Part shown: piece by piece, positions 21,152-31,334 of the stretch
Position numbering within the stretch: position 1 is the first letter of the stretch
Layout: the number at the start of each line of letters is the position of its first letter
Assembly (NCBI RefSeq): GCF_011758645.1
Contig: NZ_JAAMOZ010000004.1
Coordinates: forward strand, 124,001 to 188,000
Direction: 5' to 3'
Length of the DNA: 64,000 bases
Origin: Brooklawnia cerclae
Lineage (GTDB): Bacteria; Actinomycetota; Actinomycetes; Propionibacteriales; Propionibacteriaceae
Translations under genes and position numbers: made by a program
The notes under the pieces: model-generated
What the model saw: the letters and a program-made list of their open reading frames with translations, nothing else
Database searches by the model: none
Told to the model about the DNA's origin: nothing

Positions 21152-22972
21152 ATGACAGCCTCTGAACACGTGCGGCCCGATACAGTCGGTCGTGGCCGGG
21201 TCAGCGTATGCATGGCTACATGGAACGGCTCCGAGTTCATATACGAGCAAATAACCTCGATCCTGTCGGAGTTGCGCCCGGACGATGAAGTAGTGGTGGT
21301 CGACGACGCATCGCAGGACAACACCGTTGCGCTGCTCCGCGGACTGGGTGATCCACGCATCAAGATTTTTCCCCAGCCGATGAATCGCGGATACGTCCGA
21401 ACGTTCGAGAAGGCATTGAGCCTGGCGAGCGGTGACTATGTCTTCCTGTCGGACCAGGACGATGTTTGGGTTCCTGGACGAGTTGACGCCATGGTGGAGG
21501 CGTTGCAGGACAACCAAGTGGTCGCCACCAACTTGGCAACTCTCAATGGCCCGGCTCGGATCGGGGGGCCGTTCGGGATCAAGGACTGGCGGCTCCGTTC
21601 TGGAGATTCCCGGCGGCACGCCTGGAATCTTCTTGTCCTCCTAAGTGGTCTCCAGTGCTACTGGGGATGCGCGATGGCTGTTCGTCGGGACGCGCTCGAC
21701 TATCTGCTGCCCTTCCCACCGGAACTCACCGAAACGCACGACCAGTGGATCGGATTGTGCGGAAACATGGCCGGCAGCATCGCCCACCTGGACGAGCGGA
21801 CTGTGCTGCGGCGCTATCACGGAGACAATCTGACCCCGGCGCAGCCTCGCGGCGTCCTGCCGGCACTTCGCTCTCGGGTGATGCTCATCCGCTGCCTGGG
21901 TGTCGCGCGACGCCGGGGGCTTGGGCATGTCAGCCAACTCCTCCGCTCTGCCGGTGCCAAACGGACTCCGTCGGAAGTCGGGAGTATCAATGGCCGGGCG
22001 GGAGCGACTGACGCTCCCCCGCCGTCTACCTCCAAACAGCCGCACGGCTCCAGGGTCGCCATTGTCGTCTCGCTCTACAATCCCCCCGGAAGTGTGGTCG
22101 ACCACGCAAGCCGATGGATAGCTGAGATAGGCCCCGTAATCGCGGTCGACGATGGTTCGCCTTCAGACAGGGCACACGACGTGCTCGAACGACTGAAAGC
22201 TGCCGGAGCCCACGTGATCGCCATCAGCCAGAACTCGGGGATCGCCCATGCGCTCAACATCGGGATCAAGCACGCGCTTACTACGCACCATCCCGACTGG
22301 ATCCTCACGATGGACCAAGACTCTGACCTGGACGCGGACTACGTAACGCGAGCCTTCCGGGCGCTACGGTTTGCGCCAGATCCATCTCGCGTTGGCATGC
22401 TGTGCGCAGAATCGCTAAGTGGGGTTCGCTGCCCTTCGTGGAAACCTTCTAGCGGGATTGAGGAACCGCTCGACCCGACCCAATCGGGCACGCTGATTCG
22501 GGCGTCTCTCTTTAGCGCGCTAGGATTCTTGCTCGAGCCATTGTTTATCGACAGTGTGGACTCCGAATTTAATGCACGGGCCAGGCAACAGGGATGGGTA
22601 CTGCTGCTCGCCCCCGGCTGCAACCTTCTACACTCCCTCGGGAAGAACCTTCCAGCAAAGGTCATGGGGCATACGTTACGACGGCACGGCAAGCCTGTAG
22701 AAATCCATTACCATCCTCCTTTCAGGGTTTATTACATGGCTCGAAACTACATCTTCCTACTTAAGCGGTATGCAGCTTCTCAACCTTCGTGGATCGCGAG
22801 AAAGATACGTATTGATTCGGGCACGCACATTATAAATTTGATTTGTGGCCCGAACCGAATCAAACACCTAGAGGCGACTGCTTATGGCGTTTTTCATGGC
22901 TTGACTGGACATTTTGGTCCCATCGATCCACATTTAGCTCACGAACTAGCTCTTCCGAAAGAAAGCTCCTGA
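21152..22972 (+). CDS. Glycosyltransferase with two different GT2 domains (rhamnosyltransferase-like)
   Basis: 606 residues. Domain 1 (about 16-270): VSVCMATWNGSEFIYEQ, VVVDDASQDNT, FLSDQDDVWVPGR. Domain 2 (about 308-590): VAIVVSLYNPPGSVVDH, IAVDDGSPSD, ISQNSGIAHALNIG, TMDQDSDLDADYV. The DQDDVW and MDQDS blocks are typical of two rhamnosyltransferase subgroups, so this looks like a natural fusion adding two sugars; with rmlABCD nearby rhamnose is the likely donor (inference). A shift to lower G+C starts within domain 2 (about 22.4 kb). ATG is set by AAGGAGG; the frame before it is rejected. Confidence 0.82.
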   Translation: MTASEHVRPDTVGRGRVSVCMATWNGSEFIYEQITSILSELRPDDEVVVVDDASQDNTVALLRGLGDPRIKIFPQPMNRGYVRTFEKALSLASGDYVFLSDQDDVWVPGRVDAMVEALQDNQVVATNLATLNGPARIGGPFGIKDWRLRSGDSRRHAWNLLVLLSGLQCYWGCAMAVRRDALDYLLPFPPELTETHDQWIGLCGNMAGSIAHLDERTVLRRYHGDNLTPAQPRGVLPALRSRVMLIRCLGVARRRGLGHVSQLLRSAGAKRTPSEVGSINGRAGATDAPPPSTSKQPHGSRVAIVVSLYNPPGSVVDHASRWIAEIGPVIAVDDGSPSDRAHDVLERLKAAGAHVIAISQNSGIAHALNIGIKHALTTHHPDWILTMDQDSDLDADYVTRAFRALRFAPDPSRVGMLCAESLSGVRCPSWKPSSGIEEPLDPTQSGTLIRASLFSALGFLLEPLFIDSVDSEFNARARQQGWVLLLAPGCNLLHSLGKNLPAKVMGHTLRRHGKPVEIHYHPPFRVYYMARNYIFLLKRYAASQPSWIARKIRIDSGTHIINLICGPNRIKHLEATAYGVFHGLTGHFGPIDPHLAHELALPKESS

Positions 22973-22974
22973 CC

Positions 22975-23925
22975 GTGCCGGACGCGCCAAATGAAGAAAG
23001 ATCGAGTACGCCCACCGTCGAGATCCTGCTCAGCACTTGGAACGGTGAGAAGTATCTTTCGCCACTACTCGACAGTCTCCTCGCACAGACCGCGGCAAAT
23101 CAGCTCCGAATACTAGTTCGTGATGACGGGTCAACCGATAGCACTCTGGCCATACTACGAAAGTATGCTTCCGCGCACGACAACATCCGTATCATTGAAG
23201 GGACCAACGTAGGCGTAATTCGCTCCTTTGGGGAGCTCATGGAGGCAATGAATCCAGATTCTACGCTCGCAATGTTTTGTGACCAAGATGATGTTTGGCT
23301 ACCGAATAAGGTATCGGCGGCGCTCACCTATATGTCACGCGCAGCCAGCGAACCTGAGCCAATCCTCTATTGTTCACGATCAATGGTAACCGATGAACAG
23401 CTGAACCCCATTCGGCCGACGATTGACCACCACCGCGCTCCAAGTTTTCAGAACTCCATGATCCAGAACATCGCGCCTGGACACACGATGATGGCCAATC
23501 GGGCGCTGGTGCTCGCTGCGCGCAAAAGTTACGACCCTGAGGCCGTCATCATGCATGATCACTGGTGGTATTTGGTTGCCGCGAGTTTAGGTCGGGTCTA
23601 TTTTGACCACTCGTGGTACACGCTCTACCGATCTCACAATAACAACGTCATTGGATATAGCGTCGGACTGACGCAGCGACTTCGTGGGCAGATCGAAATG
23701 TTTCTCTCACACGACTTCCATATTTATGCTACGCAATGCCGGGTACTTGAAAAATTTTTTTCCACTCAGCTATCTCCCCAACGACATGAATGTCTAGCAG
23801 GTTTCACTAATCAGGGTAACTTGTTCTCGCGAATGCGATATCTGTCCCGCTTTGGCCTGCAGCACGGGACCAAGGTCACCTCCTGGGCTTTGAGTATCCT
23901 CTTTCTCGTCGGACGCTACACATGA
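22975..23925 (+). CDS. Family 2 glycosyltransferase (rhamnosyltransferase-like)
   Basis: 316 residues from a GTG two bases after the previous stop. GT-A marks: VEILLSTWNGEKYLSPLL, VRDDGSTDST, FCDQDDVWLPNKV, and MHDHWWYLVA as acceptor-side block. The DQDDVW motif is shared with domain 1 of the preceding gene, and rhamnosyltransferases of this type act on dTDP-rhamnose (inference). Third-codon A/T is much more common than in housekeeping genes of the window. Its stop overlaps the start of a small frame (ATGA at 23922). Confidence 0.85.
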   Translation: MPDAPNEERSSTPTVEILLSTWNGEKYLSPLLDSLLAQTAANQLRILVRDDGSTDSTLAILRKYASAHDNIRIIEGTNVGVIRSFGELMEAMNPDSTLAMFCDQDDVWLPNKVSAALTYMSRAASEPEPILYCSRSMVTDEQLNPIRPTIDHHRAPSFQNSMIQNIAPGHTMMANRALVLAARKSYDPEAVIMHDHWWYLVAASLGRVYFDHSWYTLYRSHNNNVIGYSVGLTQRLRGQIEMFLSHDFHIYATQCRVLEKFFSTQLSPQRHECLAGFTNQGNLFSRMRYLSRFGLQHGTKVTSWALSILFLVGRYT

Positions 23926-24089
23926 CGTTTGCAGTTCGCTTGCTTGGATCAATCGCCGTGAAACACCGAAGCCTTCGGGCGAATATGCTCCGCGATTCCG
24001 TCTTGCCTGCCGATGATCGCTATGGTTGGAGCATCAGCCGCGTCGGAACTCGCGGAGTCATGAAGCTCTCCAGCCCTACGAGAAAGTGA
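23922..24089 (+). CDS. Small ORF, 55 residues, between two glycosyltransferases
   Basis: Starts with ATG overlapping the previous stop (ATGA) and ends 9 bases before the next ATG. It reads MTFAVRLLGSIAVKHRSLRA at the N-terminus and ends SSPTRK; basic, with no clear TM segment. I do not recognise it. The translational coupling favours expression, but it could equally be the remnant of a deleted gene in this low-G+C stretch. Confidence 0.35.
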   Translation: MTFAVRLLGSIAVKHRSLRANMLRDSVLPADDRYGWSISRVGTRGVMKLSSPTRK

Positions 24090-24098
24090 GGGAAGCCC

Positions 24099-25013
24099 AT
24101 GTCGTTCGTTGCCGTGGTCGTCTCCTACAATCGCATTGAGCTACTGAAGAAGTGCCTGCACGCACTCGAACACCAAACTCGCGCACTGGACGAAATAATT
24201 GTTGTTGACAATGGCTCAACCGACGGCAGCCCTGACTACGTTCGACAGATGCATCCACTAATAACCCTGTTTCAGACAAGCAAGAACCTCGGGGGTGCAG
24301 GCGGGTTTTCCTGGGGTCTCGAGATTGCCATGGCGCATGAACACGATGCGGCTTGGATCATGGATGATGACGCTGAGCCGGAACTTGACGCCTTCGAGCC
24401 GCTTGCTGCCTGTTTCGATTCCATGGTCGAAAAGCCAGCCTTTCTTGCCTCTCTAGTAACCGCCGGACGCGATACTTTCAATGATCTAAATCAGCCGACT
24501 ATCAGCCAAAGCACGGAAAAACAGTTGGTTGCGAACAAGCTCGACGGAATCGCTATAGACGCGGCAACCTTTGTGGGAGTCCTTATCAATTTGCGAATCG
24601 CGGAGAGGACGCATCTTCCCTTGAGCGATTTCTTTATTTGGGTCGACGATATGGAATATACGCAAAGATTGTCCCACAAAGGGTTGGCATTAACTATCCC
24701 AAGCAGTCGAGTTAACCATCCCAACACTCGCCCAGCATCGCTTGATATGGGATCTCGGTTATTTTACTATGTACGAAACAATCTGTGGTTTGTGCGCGAG
24801 AGAAGCTCCTCGGTCAGCAAGGACCTACTCGACACGGTAGGTGTCGCTCTTCACTGCGTAAAGCAGTTCTCGGTATCGAAGAACAAAGTCTTGTGGCTTA
24901 CTTCAACAACCCGCGGATGGTGGCAGGGCCTATTTAAGCGGCCTAGGCATCAGCTTCCAGGGTCGCTTCTGTCTTCATTAACCCCAGCCCAACGAGCGGC
25001 TATTGGATGCTGA
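24099..25013 (+). CDS. Family 2 glycosyltransferase, GlfT1-like
   Basis: 304 residues, the same length as mycobacterial GlfT1. GT-A marks: FVAVVVSYNRIELLKKCL, VVDNGSTDGS, NLGGAGGFSWG, WIMDDDAEPELD, and FFIWVDDMEYTQRL. The GGAGGF/DDD pattern matches both domains of the protein at 8417-10324, so three GlfT1-like domains exist in this locus. Likely transfers galactofuranose or a related sugar (inference). GAGGGAAG precedes the ATG. It lies in the low-G+C stretch. Confidence 0.85.
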   Translation: MSFVAVVVSYNRIELLKKCLHALEHQTRALDEIIVVDNGSTDGSPDYVRQMHPLITLFQTSKNLGGAGGFSWGLEIAMAHEHDAAWIMDDDAEPELDAFEPLAACFDSMVEKPAFLASLVTAGRDTFNDLNQPTISQSTEKQLVANKLDGIAIDAATFVGVLINLRIAERTHLPLSDFFIWVDDMEYTQRLSHKGLALTIPSSRVNHPNTRPASLDMGSRLFYYVRNNLWFVRERSSSVSKDLLDTVGVALHCVKQFSVSKNKVLWLTSTTRGWWQGLFKRPRHQLPGSLLSSLTPAQRAAIGC

Positions 25014-25118
25014 GATGCTCTGCAGTACGCCACCTACGGCCCTCCAGTTCCCAAATTCTGTGACGTGTACTTCGCCTCACGGAGGCAGCATTTGGTGCTC
25101 AATAGCAAAAGGACTCGG

Positions 25119-26354
25119 ATGATGGACGCAAGGCTGGCCGCGCTGAAGAGACTATCGGCCTTTGTTCTGACTTCCGGCATGAGTTCGCTGGTAAGTCTTA
25201 TTGCAGTGCCTGTGATTATCGCCCGAGCCGGCGACTATCAGTGGGGTATTCAAGCAGCGATCCAGTCTGCAGCAACGCTGTTCGGCGTGGTCGTCGCTTT
25301 CGGCTGGGGGACGACTGGCACTGGAGAAGTGGCGATTCTTCCGGTAGCGGAGCGTCCCCAGTTCTACGCGGGCTCCTTGGTCAGTCGCATCTACTTGTGG
25401 CTGCTGACTTACCCCTTGATGGCGCTCGTGATGGCATTGCTCAACCCTGACTTTGTATTGCTTGTGCTCGTTGGGTCGGCTACCTATCTGATGCCCTTCC
25501 TGGGCGCCTCTTGGTATTTCGTCGGTGAATCCAAGCCGTCACGCCTATTCTGGTTCGACGCGCTGCCACAAACCACTGGGCTCGCAGCAAGCGTTGTAAC
25601 GATGCTTATCACCAGTGATCTTGTCGCGACCGTTACAACCCAGCTCATCTTCAACACCATCGGGGTCAGTGTGTCTGCGCTGGTGGTCTTCCGGACCAGT
25701 GCCGCACCCGTGCGCCTAAACTGGTCCATTCCAGCTGCCTTCCGACGCCTTTGGGGGCAACGTCATTCAGTTGCAACCTCGGCTGCTTCGAGCCTTTATG
25801 TTTCCACGCCGCTGCTGGTTCTAAATGCTCTTCATCCGTCGGCAATGTCCTTATATGCGATGGGTGACAAGCTCTTCCGCTTCGGTCTCACGGCATTCAC
25901 GCCGGTCCTTCAGTTTATTCAGGGATGGCTGCCTGAAGGGGGACGGGAGAACTTGGCGTATCGTGTCAAACGAGCTGCTCAGTTCGTCCCTTTCATTAGC
26001 TTGGTCGGGGCAGCGTGCATCCTTGCGCTGGGACCTTGGGCCTCTAGACTCCTGTCAGCCAACCAGATCGACTTCGGTTTTGGCATGTCGCTGCCGTTCG
26101 CGCTCGTATTCTTCGCTGTCTCGATCACTCAGGTGTTGGGCCTTGCCTGCTTGGTGCAACTGAAGCGAACCAAGGCTCTTGCCACATCGACGATCATCGG
26201 GGCAACAGCTGGCATTCCTTTGGTCATCCTGAGCGCATGGTTCTTCGCAGCCCAAGGCGTGGCGTGGGCTCTCGTCGTTTCTGAAATCGCGGTGCTCGTG
26301 TACCAGGCGGTCGCCGTAGCTCGTGAGTTGCGCCAGCGAACCGTCGAACGATGA
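25119..26354 (+). CDS. Wzx-like polysaccharide flippase
   Basis: 411 residues and about 12 hydrophobic segments, the size and layout of MATE/MOP-type oligosaccharide flippases (FVLTSGMSSLVSLIAVPVI at the N-terminus, LGASWYFVGESKPSRL, YAMGDKLFRFGLTAF). Would move undecaprenyl-linked oligosaccharide across the membrane. The ATG at 25119 follows AAAAGGA by a few bases; a GTG at 25065 in the same frame lacks one. Its presence beside an ABC exporter suggests two surface glycans, or one whose repeat units are flipped singly. No clear Wzy polymerase is recognised. Confidence 0.78.
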   Translation: MMDARLAALKRLSAFVLTSGMSSLVSLIAVPVIIARAGDYQWGIQAAIQSAATLFGVVVAFGWGTTGTGEVAILPVAERPQFYAGSLVSRIYLWLLTYPLMALVMALLNPDFVLLVLVGSATYLMPFLGASWYFVGESKPSRLFWFDALPQTTGLAASVVTMLITSDLVATVTTQLIFNTIGVSVSALVVFRTSAAPVRLNWSIPAAFRRLWGQRHSVATSAASSLYVSTPLLVLNALHPSAMSLYAMGDKLFRFGLTAFTPVLQFIQGWLPEGGRENLAYRVKRAAQFVPFISLVGAACILALGPWASRLLSANQIDFGFGMSLPFALVFFAVSITQVLGLACLVQLKRTKALATSTIIGATAGIPLVILSAWFFAAQGVAWALVVSEIAVLVYQAVAVARELRQRTVER

Positions 26355-26465
26355 CCTGAGCCTGCCGTCCAAGTGGCCGTAAGCTGACTACCTCAGTCAC
26401 AGTCGGTTTACGATCGAGTTGGCACCAAGTGTGCCCGACACTCTGCAACTCCGCGAAAGCTGGCT

Positions 26466-27755
26466 ATGCCCAACAACCCCGTGTCAATAACCGCAGGCCC
26501 ACGTGCGAGTCGGCCGCGAGACGTGTTCTACATCTTTCTCTTCTGCCTGATTTTGGCCTGTGCACGAACCACGAGTGCTAATCGCTCCACCTTGTACGCT
26601 GAGGATGGCGCATTCTTCCTCCAAGACTGGCTCAATCAGCCCTCCGTGCTTCTGCCGTTCATGCCCTATGACGGCTACCTCCATGTTGTTCCTCGCGTCG
26701 CGACTGGCCTCGTATCGATGCTGCCTGTCGGCTTGTGGCCGGTCGGGTGTGTTTTCTTGGCATCCGTCTGCCTTGCGTCCGTAGGCGCTCTCGTGTGGAA
26801 GTCGCTGGAGTCCGTCGGTCTACCGACTTGGAGCCGTCTCTTGTTGGCAGGTATTCCACTGTGTTCGCCCGTCCCTTCTGTCGAGCCGATCGGCAATTTG
26901 GCAAATGCTCACTGGTTCTTCGCCTATCTGATCGTCTTTGTGGCCTTGATCAGGGTCGAGAATTTGCGGTCTGGCATCGCCTGGGGAGCAGTCGCTCTGA
27001 TCTGTGCTCTTACAGAGGTGCAGTGCGCCTTGGTGCTACCAGTCATGGCGTATCGACTGGTTCGCCATCGAAGCTTCCGGCCAGTAGCAATCGGGTGGGG
27101 TATCGGCATGGCCACGCAGACAGTGGCCACGCTGCTCGCGCCTCGCGCCAACTCAACAGGGGCCTTTCCCGACGGCATGGTTCTGGTCCGTGGGTACTTG
27201 ATCGATGTAGTCGCTGGATCTGTGACCTCCCGCCAAGAGGTCATTAGTGCCTTCGTTGAAGATCACGGGTTCGTGCCTCTCGCTGTAGGCCTGACGGTGT
27301 ATGTGGCCGTCTGCCTTGCTCTAGCAACCGTGAGCCGTCGGCCGTGGCGTTGGCAGGTCCCGCACTTTCTATTTCTATCCCTAGCCGCGTGGATGCTGGC
27401 TTCCGCATTCGGAGCCGGTAACAGTAGCTACACTTTCACGCGCGAGACGCCTTATCTACTGCGTTGGGGGACGACAGCCTCCCTATACCTACTGGCAGCC
27501 GGCGCCCTCGCCCTGGGATTGGCTGCACAGAGATGGCCTCGTCTAGACAAGGTAGGATTGGTTGTGATTGTAGTTGCGAGCGTGATCTGGATTCCGAGCT
27601 TTCGCTCGCAGCTCACTCTCAATGACACGGTCTGGGCAAGCGAGGTGGCTGAGGCTCAGCAGGAATGCGCTGCCAACGTGTCCGGTGTACCCACACTGGA
27701 CACGGCTCCCTCTGGGTGGTCCGTAGAGGTGCCTTGCGCTCGTCTTCGGCGGTGA
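26466..27755 (+). CDS. Polytopic membrane protein of unknown function in the glycan locus
   Basis: 429 residues with about 9-11 hydrophobic segments. An outer-loop motif STLYAEDGAFFLQDWL after the first TM, with acidic ED, recalls the first loop of GT-C glycosyltransferases; GNLANAHWFFAYL follows. Could be a GT-C enzyme or a Wzy-type polymerase; I cannot assign it. The C-terminal about 40 residues (after WIPSFRSQLTLND) are soluble and contain two Cys, in QQECAAN and EVPCARL. It is the last plus-strand gene of the cluster. Confidence 0.7.
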   Translation: MPNNPVSITAGPRASRPRDVFYIFLFCLILACARTTSANRSTLYAEDGAFFLQDWLNQPSVLLPFMPYDGYLHVVPRVATGLVSMLPVGLWPVGCVFLASVCLASVGALVWKSLESVGLPTWSRLLLAGIPLCSPVPSVEPIGNLANAHWFFAYLIVFVALIRVENLRSGIAWGAVALICALTEVQCALVLPVMAYRLVRHRSFRPVAIGWGIGMATQTVATLLAPRANSTGAFPDGMVLVRGYLIDVVAGSVTSRQEVISAFVEDHGFVPLAVGLTVYVAVCLALATVSRRPWRWQVPHFLFLSLAAWMLASAFGAGNSSYTFTRETPYLLRWGTTASLYLLAAGALALGLAAQRWPRLDKVGLVVIVVASVIWIPSFRSQLTLNDTVWASEVAEAQQECAANVSGVPTLDTAPSGWSVEVPCARLRR

Positions 27756-28221
27756 AACCGGATCTGACTCGTCCAACGAAGGAATTGGCCGCCGGAGTTG
27801 CTCGCCCCTGTACGGCCATGTGATAGCTAGCGAATATACGTCATTCCACTACCCCAGAAGACGCGCGTCGCGTACGCCGCGCAACCGACAGTTGTCGCGG
27901 TAGCCACCTCATCCAGCCCCGGCCTGGAGATCGCATTCCTAAGAAGCTAATGAACACTCCGCTGCCGATGACAACATCCACCTTAGTGTCGCTGAGCCAC
28001 CGATCCACGCTCCCGAATCCATCGCTAAGGAACGACCTCCCGGAGCCTCGCCGTCTCGCGCGCCCCTTCTACAGAAACCGTCCTCAGCCCGCAGGTAGCG
28101 ATCCGGTAGCTCACGGCAGAACCATGCGCTTCCGCCACAGAACCGCACCCGTACCTGCGACGAAAAATGCCCGAGGCCCATTCGGCTCAGAACTGCTAGG
28201 CGCGACTCAGGTCGCAATCCG
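27756..28221. other. Gap between convergent genes with a possible acyltransferase remnant
   Basis: 466 bases without an intact gene. On the minus strand at about 28024-27985 a frame reads SGAWIGGSATL and, one frame over, 27980-27946 reads VVIGSGVFIS, like the left-handed beta-helix repeats of hexapeptide O-acetyltransferases. If real, it is a frameshifted relic. No terminator hairpin was recognised. Confidence 0.3.
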
Positions 28222-29670
28222 TTACCCCAGATACTCTCCGAGCCGAAGATCCGCATCAACAGGCACGAACCCGGTGGCCTCGATCTTCGACAGGTCGAGT
28301 GTGCTCTTCAGCGGACGCGGCGCCACCACCTTGCCGGCGTAGTACTCCTCGGTGCTGATCGGCTTGACCGAAGCGGGGTCGTGCCCGGTCAGTTCGAACA
28401 CGCGTGCCGCCACCTGGTACCAACTGGTCACGGGGCCCTCGTTGGACAGGTTGTAGGTGCCGAACGGCACCCCCGACCCCAGCAGGTGGATGATTCCCGC
28501 CGCCAGATCGGCGGTGAAGGTCAGCCGGCCGATCTGGTCGTCCACCACCGCGGGCGAGATGCCCTTCTCGGCGAGCGAGGCCATCGTCCGGACGAAGTTC
28601 TTGCCGTCACCCACCACCCAGCTCGTGCGCACGAGGTAGTGCTGGGGGACGGACGCGACGGCCGCGTCGCCGCCGGCCTTCGACTGCCCGTAGACGCCGA
28701 GCGGGCTCGGGGGCTCGTCCTCGGTGTGCGGCGTGTTCGTGCCGTCGAAGACGTACTCGCTCGAGATGTGCACGAGCGTGATGCCGTTGGCCGAGGCCGC
28801 GCGGGCGAGGTTGGCCGGGCCGAGGGCGTTGGCCTTCCAGGCGGCCGGGCGCCCCTCGGGTGTCTCGGCGCCGTCGACGTTCGTCCAGGCCGCGGCGTTG
28901 ACGATGACGTCCCATTCCGACCAGTCGAACGCTTCGACGGCCGGTGCGTCGGAGATGTCGAAGCCGGGCAGGTCGACCCCGGTCGGAGCGAAGCCGGCCT
29001 CGGGTAGCTGGCGCATGAGTTCGCGTCCCAGTTGGCCGTTGGCCCCGGTCACCAGCACCTTCTTACCCGTCCCGGGGTCCGCCGGGCTCTCGGTGGCGGT
29101 CGGGAACGGCGTCACGTCGGCCAGACGAGGGTGTCCCTTGTCCTTGTCGGACAGGATCGCCTGGTCGAGCGGAATGGGCCACTCGATGGCGACGGTCTCG
29201 TCGGCCAGGTTCACGAAGGTGTAGGACGCGTCCGGGCTCCAGTGTGCGTTCACCAGATAGGTGTAGGCCGTGTGGGGTTCGAGCGTCTGATAGGCGTTGC
29301 CCACCCCGCGCGGCACGTAGACGGCCACGCTCGGGTCGATCTCACAGGTGTAGACGGCGCCGAAGCTCGGCCCCTCACGAAGATCGACCCACGCGCCGAA
29401 CACGCGGCCGGTGGCCACGGAGACGAACTTGTCCCACGGCTCCGCATGGATGCCCCGGGTGACCCCGACCTCGTCGTTGAACGAGATGTTGTTCTGCACC
29501 GGGCCGAAATCGGGCAGGCCCAGGCCCACCATCTTCTCCCGCTGCCAGTTCTCCTTGAACCAGCCGCGGGTGTCGCCGTGCACCGTCAGGTCGATGTGGA
29601 GGAAGCCGGGAATCGGGGTCTGCTCGATGCCCAGTTGCTTGCCGTACGCCAGATCAGCCATCGTCCGCAT
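28222..29670 (-). CDS. rmlCD: Fused dTDP-4-dehydrorhamnose 3,5-epimerase / reductase
   Basis: Catalyses the last two steps to dTDP-L-rhamnose. 482 residues. The RmlC part (about 1-195) has DTRGWFKENWQRE, NNISFNDEVGVTRGIHAEPW with the catalytic His, and VYVPRGVGNAYQTL. The RmlD part (from about 206) has VLVTGANGQLGRELMRQL, VNAAAWTNVDGAE, SSEYVFDGT and the YGQSK catalytic Tyr-Lys. Such fusions are known in some actinobacteria. It begins 6 bases after rmlB, forming an rmlB-rmlCD operon. ATG 29670 is used; a second in-frame ATG is at 29661. Confidence 0.95.
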   Translation of the reverse strand: MRTMADLAYGKQLGIEQTPIPGFLHIDLTVHGDTRGWFKENWQREKMVGLGLPDFGPVQNNISFNDEVGVTRGIHAEPWDKFVSVATGRVFGAWVDLREGPSFGAVYTCEIDPSVAVYVPRGVGNAYQTLEPHTAYTYLVNAHWSPDASYTFVNLADETVAIEWPIPLDQAILSDKDKGHPRLADVTPFPTATESPADPGTGKKVLVTGANGQLGRELMRQLPEAGFAPTGVDLPGFDISDAPAVEAFDWSEWDVIVNAAAWTNVDGAETPEGRPAAWKANALGPANLARAASANGITLVHISSEYVFDGTNTPHTEDEPPSPLGVYGQSKAGGDAAVASVPQHYLVRTSWVVGDGKNFVRTMASLAEKGISPAVVDDQIGRLTFTADLAAGIIHLLGSGVPFGTYNLSNEGPVTSWYQVAARVFELTGHDPASVKPISTEEYYAGKVVAPRPLKSTLDLSKIEATGFVPVDADLRLGEYLG

Positions 29671-29676
29671 CCTCGC

Positions 29677-30732
<1,056 letters not shown>

Positions 30733-31334
30733 CTACGGGTCAGGCGATTGAATCGGATCGTTCGCGGCTCCCTGCCGATGTATGTCGTCCGATTGTGAGG
30801 TGCTCGGCCCGTGATCGTGGCGACGTGCGGCCTGGGCCCACGCGCTTCCGACTGCCAGTGAATTCCGATAGGTGTCATCCGGGACTTGGAGAGTACCGAT
30901 CGGCCTGCCAAGTCGTTCCGCGCGACGAAAGACGTCCTCAGCGACGTGCAGGGCCTCATCGGGATCGAACCAGCCCACAGCGGTGTCATCGAACAGGCGG
31001 TTGGTGATGTCGGCAGCCCCGGAAGATCCATCTCGCCAGCGTCCGGATCGGGCTCGCTGGACAGGAACATGGCAGCAGCGGAGTTCAACCAGCGGGGATC
31101 GAGCCCATGCCGTTCGGCGACCTCAGCCGCCGCCGCACGAAGTTCCTCGCGGTGATCCCGCATGTCAGTATCGACATCCCGAGTCGTGCGGCGGCTGTTG
31201 ATCGTCAGGCTCATCGCGGTACCGCCGACCACATATATCGTGGCCACCAGCCCCTGCCCCGCAAGCACCTGCCCGACTTCGGTCAGAAGCTGGACGACGT
31301 CGTCCCGGGCGAGGTCGCGGTTGCCATCGTTCAT
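30733..31334 (-). pseudogene. Decayed nucleotidyltransferase-type toxin (DUF6036/AbiEii-like)
   Basis: The N-terminal part (residues 1 to about 107) is well preserved: IYVVGGTAMSLTINSRRTTRDVDTD is the GG..A/D.D nucleotidyltransferase core (shown as GGTAMSLTINSRRTTRDVD), followed by DPRWLNSAAAMFL. After GEMDLPGL the frame turns to nonsense. A second frame from about 31008 down to 30733 resumes with ADITNRLFDDTAVG and FDPDEALHVAEDVFRRAE, the helical C-terminal part. The region between, expected to hold a conserved substrate-side segment, is missing. So an internal deletion with frameshift has broken the gene. The ATG overlaps the stop of the partner gene (ATGA). Confidence 0.65.
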
